DNA of 64,000 bases from Cellulosilyticum sp. I15G10I2 (GTDB lineage Bacteria > Bacillota > Clostridia > Lachnospirales > Cellulosilyticaceae): positions 62,001 through 126,000 of the forward strand of contig NZ_FMMP01000019.1 of NCBI RefSeq assembly GCF_900095725.1, read 5' to 3'. The notes under the pieces are model-generated. The model saw only the letters and a program-made list of their open reading frames with translations. It was not told the DNA's origin and did no database searches. A program made the position numbers and the translations under genes. Shown piece by piece: positions 56,042-64,000 of the stretch. Each line of letters opens with the position of its first letter. Within the stretch, counting starts at the first letter, position 1.

Positions 56042-58165
56042 ATGAAAACAATGGATCAGGCAAAGCGTAGAAAGCGCCTTTCACATATAATTATAGGAAG
56101 TGTTTTGGTGGGGGTTGGCATAGCTGTTTTATTAGCGATTCTTCTTGTTGTAAAGATTATAAAGGGGGCACCGGATGTATTAGACGTGCAGCTTCATGCA
56201 GCAGAAAATGAGACTTCTATTGTATATGATGAGACGGGAAATCTTATAGATAAGTTCTCAGGAACAGAAAGCAGAGAATATGCCTATTTAGAGAAGATGC
56301 CAAAACAACTTAGGCAAGCTGTTATTGCAATAGAGGATAAGAACTTTTATGAGCATAATGGTATGGATCTTTCTAGCGTAGGAAAGGCTTTAATAAGCAA
56401 CCTGAAGTCGGGCAGTATATCAGAAGGCGGAACAACCATTACAGGGCAGATTATAAAAAATAGCATACTGCCAGCAGGCAATCCAATAGAGCGAAAAATA
56501 CAAGAGCACTATTTGGCAATTCAATTCGAAAAGCTTTATAGTAAGGATCTTATTTTGGAGTATTACTTAAATAGCGTTGCTTTAGGACAAGGGACAAATG
56601 GGGTTCAAGCGGCGGCACTCCGTTATTTTGGAAAGGATGTAAGTGAGCTGAATTTAACAGAGTGTGCAGTTCTTACAGCTATAATAGAATATCCAACTCG
56701 CTATAATCCACTTCAAAATCCAGATGAAAACTGGGGAAAGGTTCAAGTTATTTTAGGAGAAATGGAGAAACAAGGTTATATTACAGAAACAGAAAAAGAA
56801 GAAGCCTTAAAGTTTTCACCTTATGAAAGGATACAAAGTGTTCATCAAGAAACTCTTGAGAAGGCGCCCCACTCTTATTTTATAGATGAAGTCTATAAAC
56901 AAGTAGTAGCAGATTTACAAGAACAAAAGGGAATGTCTAAGCTTGAAGCCCAGAGGATGATTTATGGCGGTGGACTTCGTATTTATACAACCTTAGATTC
57001 AAATATACAGGCATTAGTAGAAAAATATTTAAATGATGAAGCATTTTATCCTAAAAGCTTATACAAAGTTAGGCTAGATTATGAAATCACAGGGATAAAG
57101 GAAGATGGAACATCTATTAAGGAAGCAGTATATGGTAAGGTAGTGGATAGGCTAGATGAGATAGAAGCGTTTAAGACAGCAATGAAAACAGAATGGCAGA
57201 TTACAGAAGAAGACCAAATACAAAAAGAGGTGCTTATCAGTCAGACACAGCCACAAACAGCTTTTGTAGTGACAGACTATCGTACAGGTCAAGTGAAGGC
57301 CCTTTATGGAGGACGTGGGGATAAGCTGCCATTAAGTTTTAATTATGCAACACAGGCATTAAGACAACCGGATTCTGCTTTAAAAGTATTAGCAGCTTAT
57401 GCACCGGGGATCGATCAAGGCTTATATACACCGGAATCTACTTTTAGAGATGAAAAGTTTTCAGTTAAAGTATCCCGGGGGACCACTTATACACCTAAGA
57501 ATTTCTCGGGAACCTATACCAATGTGCCAATGCGCTTAAAAGATGCTTTAGCACAATCTAACAATACCATCGCAGTACGTACTGTTTATGAGGGGGTAGG
57601 ATTAGATGTTACCTATGATTATTTAAAAAGCTTTGGTTTTGAAAATATCACAGAAGAAGATAAAACTTGGGCTTTGCCACTGGGCGGATTAACCCAGGGG
57701 GTAAGTACTTTAGAACTAAATAGTGCTTATGGAACAATTGCTAATCATGGCGTTTATCTACAGCCTACGTTTTATTCAAAGGTTGTAGATAGGGACGGAA
57801 ATGTCATTCTTGATGTCCAATCAGAAGCCTTGCTCAAGGTGCGTACAAATACTGTATTAAAAAGAGATACAGCAACTAGCCTTACAGAAATGCTACAGTA
57901 CGCAGCAGAGGAGATTGCGGACGAAAGCTTGAAAGAGTTTTTGAGTACGATGCCGGTAGCAGGAAATATAGGTTTATCAGGAAACAACAAAGACCTTATT
58001 TTTGTAGGTTATACCCCTTATTATGCAGCGACAATTTGGTCAGGATATAGCAATCCGGAGACATTGGGTGACCATAATAGCTACCAAGTAAGACTTTGGG
58101 GAAAAATGATGGATGAAATACATGAGGAATTTGAATATCAAAGATTTGAAGAAGAATTAAAATAG
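56042..58165 (+). CDS. Class A penicillin-binding protein with degenerate KTG motif
   Basis: A bifunctional peptidoglycan synthase. After an N-terminal membrane segment (IIIGSVLVGVGIAVLLAILLV, about 14-36) comes the GT51 glycosyltransferase domain with Glu98 in AIEDKNFYEH and SEGGTTITGQIIKN. The transpeptidase domain follows with Ser445-x-x-Lys448 (PDSALK) and SNN (506-508). The third motif, normally Lys-Thr-Gly, reads Asn642-Ile-Gly (PVAGNIGLSGNNKDLIFVGY), so the conserved lysine is lost. The protein has 707 residues. It follows an ABC exporter that may answer to wall-active drugs, and an extra rsmH lies behind it. It may have poor beta-lactam affinity or be mainly a glycosyltransferase. Confidence 0.85.
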   Translation: MKTMDQAKRRKRLSHIIIGSVLVGVGIAVLLAILLVVKIIKGAPDVLDVQLHAAENETSIVYDETGNLIDKFSGTESREYAYLEKMPKQLRQAVIAIEDKNFYEHNGMDLSSVGKALISNLKSGSISEGGTTITGQIIKNSILPAGNPIERKIQEHYLAIQFEKLYSKDLILEYYLNSVALGQGTNGVQAAALRYFGKDVSELNLTECAVLTAIIEYPTRYNPLQNPDENWGKVQVILGEMEKQGYITETEKEEALKFSPYERIQSVHQETLEKAPHSYFIDEVYKQVVADLQEQKGMSKLEAQRMIYGGGLRIYTTLDSNIQALVEKYLNDEAFYPKSLYKVRLDYEITGIKEDGTSIKEAVYGKVVDRLDEIEAFKTAMKTEWQITEEDQIQKEVLISQTQPQTAFVVTDYRTGQVKALYGGRGDKLPLSFNYATQALRQPDSALKVLAAYAPGIDQGLYTPESTFRDEKFSVKVSRGTTYTPKNFSGTYTNVPMRLKDALAQSNNTIAVRTVYEGVGLDVTYDYLKSFGFENITEEDKTWALPLGGLTQGVSTLELNSAYGTIANHGVYLQPTFYSKVVDRDGNVILDVQSEALLKVRTNTVLKRDTATSLTEMLQYAAEEIADESLKEFLSTMPVAGNIGLSGNNKDLIFVGYTPYYAATIWSGYSNPETLGDHNSYQVRLWGKMMDEIHEEFEYQRFEEELK

Positions 58166-58172
58166 CAAAAGT

Positions 58173-59222
58173 TTATGCTTTTATGGCCCAACGCAATTTA
58201 GCAGAACGGGCACGACTATTGGTATTACATTCTTCAGACGATGGCCTAATAGAATCGGGAGCTATTTCACGGTAGATACCTTCTCGGAAAAAATGCTGAA
58301 AAGATTTTTTGACGAGACGATCTTCTCCAGAATGAAAGGAAAGTATAGCAACGCGTCCACCTTTAGCAAGGGAAGCAGGGAGTTTTTCCAGAAATTCATA
58401 TAATACTTCAAATTCATTATTCACATCGATGCGTAACGCTTGAAAGCAGCGTTGACAAGATTTTTTTATCTCATGGTCCCGCTTGTTTTCTGGAATGAAT
58501 TGCAGAGCATCTTTGATAACTTGTTGGAGCTGAGTTGTTGTTGATAGCTCTATTCCTTTTCTTATTTGAGAAACAATGGCGCGAGCGATTACTGCTGAAT
58601 GAGGCTCATCGGAGTTTTCTAACAACATACCTTGTAATTCATCTTGAGAAATAGTTTTTAAACGAGTGGCTACAGCTTCACCTCTGTTAGGATTAAGCCG
58701 TAAGTCTAGTGGTCCTTCACTTTTAAATGAAAAGCCTCTTTCTGGATTGTCTATTTGCATTGAGGAGACACCTAAATCTGCCAATACAAAATCCAATGGT
58801 CCTGATTCTAGAGCAATTTGATCTATATTGGAAAAGTTCATTTGCTTGATTGTTAAAATTTCGGGGCCATAACCTAAGCGCTCCAAACGTTCTTGAGTAC
58901 GTGGTAATTCAATAGAATCTACATCGGTCGCATATAAGTGCCCCTTAGAATCTAAACATTTGAGCATCTCTAAAGTATGACCGCCATAACCGAGTGTTGC
59001 ATCTAATCCAGTTTGTCCAGGCTTAATTTGCAAGAATTCTAATATTTCGTTAACACAAATTGAACGATGCATACCAGCAGGAGTACTGCCCTTTTGAATA
59101 ATTTTTGCCACATCATCAGCATATTTTTCAGGTTGCAGTTCCTTATATTTTTCTTTAAAAGTTTTGGGATGAGTCCCTTTATATCGGATACGTCTTTGAC
59201 GTTTTGGCTCTTGATTATCCAT
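58173..59222 (-). CDS. RsmH-like 16S rRNA (cytosine-N4) methyltransferase, probably a second copy
   Basis: A 349-residue AdoMet methyltransferase of the RsmH (MraW) family, which methylates N4 of C1402 in 16S rRNA. SAM motif I is GLDATLGYGGHTLEML. DLGVSSMQID, GFSFKSEGPLDLRL, CQRCFQALRIDVNNE and ILSFHSGEDRLVK are all conserved. An extra basic N-terminus of ~45 residues (PKRQRRIRYKGTHPKTFKEK) precedes the usual start at PAGMHRSICVNEIL. Normal rsmH genes lie with ftsL and mraY in the division cluster. This one is isolated among accessory genes, so it is likely a paralogue. It converges with the PBP gene, with only 7 bp between them. Confidence 0.85.
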   Translation of the reverse strand: MDNQEPKRQRRIRYKGTHPKTFKEKYKELQPEKYADDVAKIIQKGSTPAGMHRSICVNEILEFLQIKPGQTGLDATLGYGGHTLEMLKCLDSKGHLYATDVDSIELPRTQERLERLGYGPEILTIKQMNFSNIDQIALESGPLDFVLADLGVSSMQIDNPERGFSFKSEGPLDLRLNPNRGEAVATRLKTISQDELQGMLLENSDEPHSAVIARAIVSQIRKGIELSTTTQLQQVIKDALQFIPENKRDHEIKKSCQRCFQALRIDVNNEFEVLYEFLEKLPASLAKGGRVAILSFHSGEDRLVKKSFQHFFREGIYREIAPDSIRPSSEECNTNSRARSAKLRWAIKA

Positions 59223-59396
59223 AGATTAATTCGAATTTTGAAATTGATGTTTTATAAAATATTGAGTTCATTCGTTCCTCCATCTTTTTTAATATCTTTT
59301 TGTAATCTCGTTACAAATCATATGATATCAAATACAGTTTATAAAAGCAAACTCAAAAGCAGAAAGTCTCTTAGAAGAATCAAAGACGATACTTTA

Positions 59397-60233
59397 TTAT
59401 TGTAATCTAGTAGATCGAAGTTTAGAGGGGGTACACCCAAAAGATTCTTTAAACATGCGATTAAACACCTTATAATTAGTAAAACCATGTCGCTCTTGAA
59501 TGCTTGTGATGCTGTCATCAGTATCAAGAATGTCGCTGTGAATATGGGTAAGCCTGACTAAGTTAACATATTCCATAAAAGTGAAGCCGGTGTATTTCTT
59601 AAAAGAACGACAGAAATATTCAGGATTCAAGGCCACTAAAGATGCCGCTTTTTTTAGACTAAGAGACTCCATATAATTTTGTTCAACGTAGTCAATGACT
59701 TCCTTTAGCCGCGACAGATGCTTCGCGGCTTTATTTTTTTCAATGAGATCTTGTCGAGTGGCATAATGACGGTAGAGGGTATGGAGAAAGAGATTAAGGT
59801 TACTGGTAAAAAGAAGTCCATAACCATCTTCACCTTGTTCATAAAGTATTTTCATTGCAAGGAGGTACTGAATCATCTTTTGAAACTCGGAATCCTCGCT
59901 CAGCTGGCTTTGAGGGAAATACTCTCTAAATCGTATCGTCTTGTACTCAGGAATAGAATGGTTAAGGAGTTCATAAGGAACTTGAAGCAATAGAACTTCA
60001 ACGTTACTAGGACTTCGGGTCAAATGTATATCACCGGAGTTGACCACAAATAACTCATTGGTATTGAGTGTGTATTTTTCATCATTACGAACGATATACA
60101 TAGTACCTTGTAAAATATAGAGAATTTCCAAGTGGTTATGCCAGTGACTAGGAATCAGCTGATTATAAGATTTATAAATATTAAAATAAACAGGAAGTCT
60201 AATATTAGAGGTAATGATTTCATGGTTTGGCAT
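59397..60233 (-). CDS. AraC-family transcriptional regulator
   Basis: A 278-residue regulator with an N-terminal cupin sensor domain (SHWHNHLEILYILQGTMYI, NSGDIHLTRS) and two C-terminal AraC helix-turn-helix units (LSLKKAASLVALNPEYFCRSFKKYTG, ITSIQERHGFTNYKVFNRMFKESFGCTPSK). The architecture is that of sugar-responsive activators. It is divergent from the GH3 glycosidase gene 185 bp away, which is its most likely target. The ATG at 60233 is preferred over the TTG at 60245, which abuts AAAGG. Confidence 0.88.
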   Translation of the reverse strand: MPNHEIITSNIRLPVYFNIYKSYNQLIPSHWHNHLEILYILQGTMYIVRNDEKYTLNTNELFVVNSGDIHLTRSPSNVEVLLLQVPYELLNHSIPEYKTIRFREYFPQSQLSEDSEFQKMIQYLLAMKILYEQGEDGYGLLFTSNLNLFLHTLYRHYATRQDLIEKNKAAKHLSRLKEVIDYVEQNYMESLSLKKAASLVALNPEYFCRSFKKYTGFTFMEYVNLVRLTHIHSDILDTDDSITSIQERHGFTNYKVFNRMFKESFGCTPSKLRSTRLQ

Positions 60234-60418
60234 AGATTTTAACAACCTTTCATATTAAGCTTGGAAGAAACAAAGTTGGTTTATATTAAAAGTATCATAC
60301 ATTAGAAAAAAGTCAATATCGACATAGTGAAAAGTCAGAAAGATGCTTGTTATGCATTTAAGCAAGTAATAAGATAAATATAGAATGCAAACGAATTTAT
60401 AACTTAGGAGGATTTACG

Positions 60419-62842
60419 ATGAATAAATGGCAAAGGATACTCTTTCAACCCAATATCCCTTTAGGTGAGAAGGGGGAGAGGATAACAGCATCTAAAAGGC
60501 ATAGAGAGCTGTCAAAAAACGCAGCTAAAGAAGGGATGGTTCTTCTGAAAAATAATCAGAATGTCCTTCCACTCGGTAAAGGTTCAAAAGTTGCTTTATT
60601 TGGAAAAGGTAGTTTTGACTATGTTAAGGGTGGCGGAGGCAGCGGTGATGTAACAGTAGAGTATATTACTAACCTCTACGATGGTATGAAGACCTTGAAG
60701 AAACAGGTTAGTATTTTTGAAGAGTTATCTGATTTTTACCGCGAAGATGTTAAGAAACAATATATAAGCGGAGCAGTACCAGGAATGACTGTTGAGCCTA
60801 AAGTTCCTGAAGATTTGTTAAAGAGGGCTAGTATATATACGGATACGGCAATTATTACCATTTGTCGTTTTTCTGGAGAAGGATGGGATAGGAAAAGCGT
60901 TGTAGACACAAAAAATAAAAATCTCTGGGAGCATGAGGAGGCGCTGACAAAGAAGTCAGGAGAGCTCTTTGAAAACGGCGACTTTTATCTGACTCATGCA
61001 GAGTCTGATATGGTAAATAAGGTCAAAGAGCATTTCGCCAAGGTTATTGTCGTGATGAATGTCGGGGGGATGGTAGATACCAGTTGGTTTGTTAAAGACG
61101 ATACAATACATTCTGTACTGATGGCATGGCAGGGAGGCATGGAAGGGGGATTGGCTGCCGCAGAGCTTCTTTGTGGTATAGGGAGTCCTTCCGGTAAATT
61201 GTCTGATACCTTTGCAAATAGATTGGAAGACTATCCATCAACTTATAATTTTCATGAAGCTGAAGCTTATGTAGATTATACTGATGATATTTATGTGGGA
61301 TATCGTTATTTTGAGACGATTCCAGGGGCAGCTGACAAGGTCAATTATCCATTTGGTTTTGGGTTGTCTTATACAAAATTTCATTGGTCAGTGGTTTCTG
61401 CAAAAGAACAAAAGGGTATCATCGAGGTTCGCATTCATGTGACTAATATAGGAGGTATAGAAGGCAAAGAAATCCTTCAAATCTATGTAGGAGCGCCACA
61501 AGGGCTTCTTGGAAAACCGGCAAAAAGTTTAGTGGCTTTTAAAAAGACGCGTTTATTAAAAGCGGGAGAAAGTCAGCTCCTTAGTCTTGAATTTTCAGTT
61601 GAAACGATGGCTTCTTACGATGATTTAGGTAAAGTTCAAAAATCTGCTTATGTACTAGAAGCCGGAGATTATACATTTTTTGTTGGGAATTCAGTACGTG
61701 ATGTAGAAAAGATCGACTTTATTTATTCGCTGCCACAAGACAAGGTTGCTTTGCAGCTTAGTGAAAAAATAGCACCCACTTCACTCAAAGAAAGGATGCT
61801 CGCTGACGGCCGCTTTGAACAACTTCCATTAAAAGAAGCAAATGATCCTGATGCTTCTGGCCTTCCCAAAATGTCAGTAGAAATGACAGAAGGCTATACG
61901 CCGGCAGTACGACTAAGACAGAGTTATCAGCTTTGGAAAGAGCCATTTAAGAAGGGGATTCGAACGTTTTATGAGGTAGCTGAGGGTAAGATGACAGTAG
62001 ATGCGTTTTTAGCACAAATGTCTGATGAAGAAGTGGCTCATTTATTAGGTGGTCAACCCAATACTGGCGTTGCAAATACTTTTGGATATGGCAATATGCC
62101 GGAGTATGGTATTCCAAATATCATGACTGCTGATGGACCAGCTGGACTTCGGATTGCGCCAGAGTGCGGTGTGAGTACAACGGCTTGGCCTTGTTCCACT
62201 TTACTTGCTTGTACTTGGGATCAAGATATTGTCTATGCGGTTGGAGAAGCAGGTGCTAAAGAAGTTAAGGAAAATAACATAGCTATTTGGCTAACGCCTG
62301 CCATTAATATTCATAGAAGTCCATTGTGCGGGCGTAACTTTGAATACTATTCTGAAGATCCATTCCTAACGGGTAAGATGGCTGCAGCAATGGTAAAAGG
62401 TATTCAATCTCAGCATATTGGAGCGACGGTCAAGCATTTTGCCCTCAACAATAAAGAAACGAACAGGAAGAACAGTGATTCTAGAGTATCAGAAAGGGCG
62501 GCCAGAGAGATTTACTTAAAGGCCTTTGAGCTTGTAGTCAAAGAAGCAGCTCCGTGGAGCATTATGACTTCTTATAATATGATTAATGGTCATCGTGCGT
62601 CAGAAAGCAGAGAATTATTAGAAGATATATTAAGAGGTGAATGGGACTTTAAAGGTATGGTAACTACAGATTGGTGGACCTGCGGAGAGCATTATAAAGA
62701 AACCAAAGCTGGAAATGATGTCAAAATGGGCTGTGGCTATCCAGAGCGCCTCCTTGAAGCCAAAGCATTAGGCCTTATTTCCAGAGAAGACATGAACCTT
62801 TGTGCCAAAAGAATTCTTGAACTGATCCTAAAAGTGGATTAA
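60419..62842 (+). CDS. GH3 beta-glucosidase with swapped domain order
   Basis: An 807-residue cytoplasmic glycosidase. In ordinary GH3 enzymes the catalytic TIM-barrel comes first; here it comes last. Residues ~30-300 are the alpha/beta sandwich (KNAAKEGMVLLKNNQNVLPL, GEGWDRKSV with the likely acid/base Glu). Then comes a fibronectin-III-like domain (~300-430). From ~530 the barrel has MTADGPAGLRI, ATVKHFALNNKETNR and MVTTDWW, with the nucleophile Asp751. This rearranged order is known from rumen-type enzymes such as some of Ruminococcus. The AraC-type gene is divergent and probably regulates it. An MFS transporter remnant lies directly downstream. Confidence 0.9.
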   Translation: MNKWQRILFQPNIPLGEKGERITASKRHRELSKNAAKEGMVLLKNNQNVLPLGKGSKVALFGKGSFDYVKGGGGSGDVTVEYITNLYDGMKTLKKQVSIFEELSDFYREDVKKQYISGAVPGMTVEPKVPEDLLKRASIYTDTAIITICRFSGEGWDRKSVVDTKNKNLWEHEEALTKKSGELFENGDFYLTHAESDMVNKVKEHFAKVIVVMNVGGMVDTSWFVKDDTIHSVLMAWQGGMEGGLAAAELLCGIGSPSGKLSDTFANRLEDYPSTYNFHEAEAYVDYTDDIYVGYRYFETIPGAADKVNYPFGFGLSYTKFHWSVVSAKEQKGIIEVRIHVTNIGGIEGKEILQIYVGAPQGLLGKPAKSLVAFKKTRLLKAGESQLLSLEFSVETMASYDDLGKVQKSAYVLEAGDYTFFVGNSVRDVEKIDFIYSLPQDKVALQLSEKIAPTSLKERMLADGRFEQLPLKEANDPDASGLPKMSVEMTEGYTPAVRLRQSYQLWKEPFKKGIRTFYEVAEGKMTVDAFLAQMSDEEVAHLLGGQPNTGVANTFGYGNMPEYGIPNIMTADGPAGLRIAPECGVSTTAWPCSTLLACTWDQDIVYAVGEAGAKEVKENNIAIWLTPAINIHRSPLCGRNFEYYSEDPFLTGKMAAAMVKGIQSQHIGATVKHFALNNKETNRKNSDSRVSERAAREIYLKAFELVVKEAAPWSIMTSYNMINGHRASESRELLEDILRGEWDFKGMVTTDWWTCGEHYKETKAGNDVKMGCGYPERLLEAKALGLISREDMNLCAKRILELILKVD

Positions 62843-62843
62843 T

Positions 62844-63095
62844 TTTAAAGAGCATTCTTTATTCCCAGCAGCTATAGCACATCATTATGGGACTAAGAAC
62901 TTAGGTGTAAATTATGGTATGTTATTTATTTCGTGGGGAGTAGCGGGCGTACTAGGGCCACTGTTGGCTGGAAAGATATTTGATAGTACAAGCACTTATC
63001 AAATATCCTATATTGTATCAGCAGTATTATTAGTTTTAGCGAGCGTTTTAACCTTTGTAAATAGTACTAAAGATCTGAAGAGTATTTCAATCTAG
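62844..63095 (+). pseudogene. MFS transporter (oxalate/formate antiporter type), C-terminal remnant
   Basis: The frame reads FPAAIAHHYGTKNLGVNYG, MLFISWGVAGVLGPLLAGKI, then a last membrane segment (YIVSAVLLVLASVLTF), and stops at TAG 63093-63095. This is the C-terminal fifth of an OFA-type major facilitator protein. No start codon or N-terminal part exists. It begins just at the GH3 stop codon, so a deletion fused the two. Its end lies 66 bp before the core of punctuation copy F. Confidence 0.75.
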
Positions 63096-63141
63096 ATAAA
63101 ATATTCATGAATGATATAGTTATTAGGGATCACTTAGATAA

Positions 63142-63216
63142 GCAGAATAGTATGTAATCTCACCACTGTGTTTATAACCCACGTGTTTCTGACAAGTTGT
63201 TAGAAATACGTGGGTT
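63142..63216 (+). repeat. ssrA-end punctuation copy F
   Basis: GCAGAATAG (63142-63150) lies 19 nt before CTCACCACTGTG (from 63159), then TTTATAACCC and a 41-nt hairpin (63176-63216, AACCCACG...CGTGGGTT) of the ssrA type. This is the most diverged of the long copies and the last seen in the window. Confidence 0.7.
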
Positions 63217-63237
63217 ATTTAAGTTCTAAAAATATTG

Positions 63238-64000
63238 CTAAACTTCTATAGCGTGTAATTTATTAAACTTAGAGGATTCTCTTATTTTATCAAATAATTT
63301 GTGTAAACGAACACCTGTTTCAAAATCAGGCGTTTTATGTGTATTTAAGGTAATATCATTATAAAAGTTTGTGTAATGATAAGCCACATTGTATGCTGGA
63401 ATATTTGATACATTTATATTGGGGAAAAAGTATTCTTTTGGAATCTCCATACGTTTCAGAGGTGAATTCTTGTCTTGGCTGCTTTTAAGAATAAGGGTAT
63501 CCATCTCATACATCAACCCGTCTTTGGGCGTTAAGGTAATATCTCCTTTTGTGCCATTGATTTCTATTGCAAAGTGTGGTAAAAAGCTGTTACGGACGTG
63601 TAGGGTAACAAGTGCTTTATTAGTAAGTTCTCCATAAATTATAACACTATCGGGAGATGTAGCTGTTATAATCTCATCAGTTTCCTTAACCCTTAACTGT
63701 TTGATTTGCGTATCTAAAAATGCGGATAAATGAGTGAAATCACCCATTAAATAGTTCAGTCCGTCTAATAAATGTCCAGCTGTAATTGTCAATTGGTCAG
63801 CACCACTATCTTCGTTTAGCAAGTACGTGTGTGATTGGGGTACCACACCATTTTGAATTGGAAATCCTGTCATAGAATAACTAACGTTGACGGAGCGAAT
63901 TTCCCCAATATAGCTTTCTGTCAGTAAAAATTTCAAATAGTTCATTGTTGGATTCGAACGAGCCTGAAGCCCTAAAGTGTGTCTAATACCTTTTTGTTTT
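63238..64000 (-). CDS. Gfo/Idh/MocA-family oxidoreductase, C-terminal part (5' end outside window)
   Basis: An NAD(P)-dependent sugar or cyclitol dehydrogenase-type protein. The frame is open to the window edge: upstream of the Met at 63945 it continues with GIRHTLGLQARSNPT, a typical Gfo/Idh core motif, so that Met is internal. The visible ~254 residues are the C-terminal alpha/beta substrate domain (LLTESYIGEIRSVNVSYSM, GADQLTITAGHLLDGLNYLMG, FAIEINGTKGDITL). The N-terminal Rossmann domain is off the window. The gene ends 21 bp from the hairpin of punctuation copy F, on the opposite strand. Confidence 0.85.
   Translation of the reverse strand, partial: KQKGIRHTLGLQARSNPTMNYLKFLLTESYIGEIRSVNVSYSMTGFPIQNGVVPQSHTYLLNEDSGADQLTITAGHLLDGLNYLMGDFTHLSAFLDTQIKQLRVKETDEIITATSPDSVIIYGELTNKALVTLHVRNSFLPHFAIEINGTKGDITLTPKDGLMYEMDTLILKSSQDKNSPLKRMEIPKEYFFPNINVSNIPAYNVAYHYTNFYNDITLNTHKTPDFETGVRLHKLFDKIRESSKFNKLHAIEV

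Noticed and set aside
30022-63237. A recombinase, relaxase or transposase inside the accessory region
   Set aside because: I looked for tyrosine recombinase, serine recombinase, DDE transposase and relaxase-like proteins in all long frames and found none. The replication-type gene at 48795-49775 is the only element-like gene.
30022-63237. CRISPR array or cas genes
   Set aside because: No regularly spaced direct repeats and no Cas-like proteins. The recurring punctuation sites are kilobases apart.

Overview
The window reads as low-GC Firmicutes chromosome, most likely Clostridia. The clues are a CggR-led glycolytic operon, an IscR-NifS-NifU-MnmA operon, the eno/secG/rnr/smpB/ssrA neighbourhood, A+T-rich third positions and strong AGGAGG-type ribosome binding sites. 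The plant-polysaccharide enzymes (GH120-like, GH3) would suit a fibre-degrading member of the Lachnospirales such as Cellulosilyticum. That assignment is an inference and was not checked.

Positions 1-30 kb are an ordered core. They hold the end of ilvD and ilvB (branched-chain amino acids), an ADP-ribosylglycohydrolase, a DUF2225 protein and a NagZ-like lipoprotein. Next come iscR-nifS-nifU-mnmA (Fe-S assembly and tRNA thiolation), a Na/Pi cotransporter, and cggR-gap-pgk-tpiA-gpmI with eno behind it. The core ends with a Yip1-type membrane protein, secG, rnr, a block of envelope and redox genes (amidase, stalk-domain protein, MgtC, NADH oxidase, BFD-like protein), smpB and ssrA (tmRNA). Promoters, operators and terminators are easy to see here. 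The cggR leader carries a CggR operator with the 36-bp bipartite spacing known from Bacillus subtilis.

At the 3' end of ssrA (30,021) the character changes abruptly. From there to about 63.2 kb the DNA is accessory and modular: conflict/defence-type genes (PD-(D/E)XK nuclease protein, GHKL ATPase-nuclease, OLD-type ATPase-TOPRIM, TM-TPR protein, NACHT NTPase), a regulator with a CPBP protease, a GH120-like beta-xylosidase, a YefM/YoeB toxin-antitoxin pair, a replication-type gene, and several broken genes (RelE, DEAD helicase, DUF1016 nuclease, HEPN, MFS transporter). Then follow nudC, a GntR-regulated ABC exporter, an aberrant penicillin-binding protein, an extra rsmH, an AraC regulator and a domain-swapped GH3 enzyme.

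The most striking structure is a recurring punctuation mark. Six times (38.8, 42.07, 44.6, 47.9, 51.9 and 63.15 kb) a copy of the ssrA 3' end (CACCTCCATG or close), followed by a terminator hairpin, sits 30-70 bp behind the stop codon of a plus-strand gene. Four copies share a second half-site, GTGGATA-like, exactly 21 nt upstream of the core. Three reproduce the 41-nt ssrA terminator, and one keeps a short match 128 nt to its right. No recombinase gene is visible. The region therefore looks like an array of cargo segments added one after another at ssrA, either as remnants of tandem integrative elements or as an integron-like cassette array whose integrase lies elsewhere. This is the main candidate for an undescribed system.
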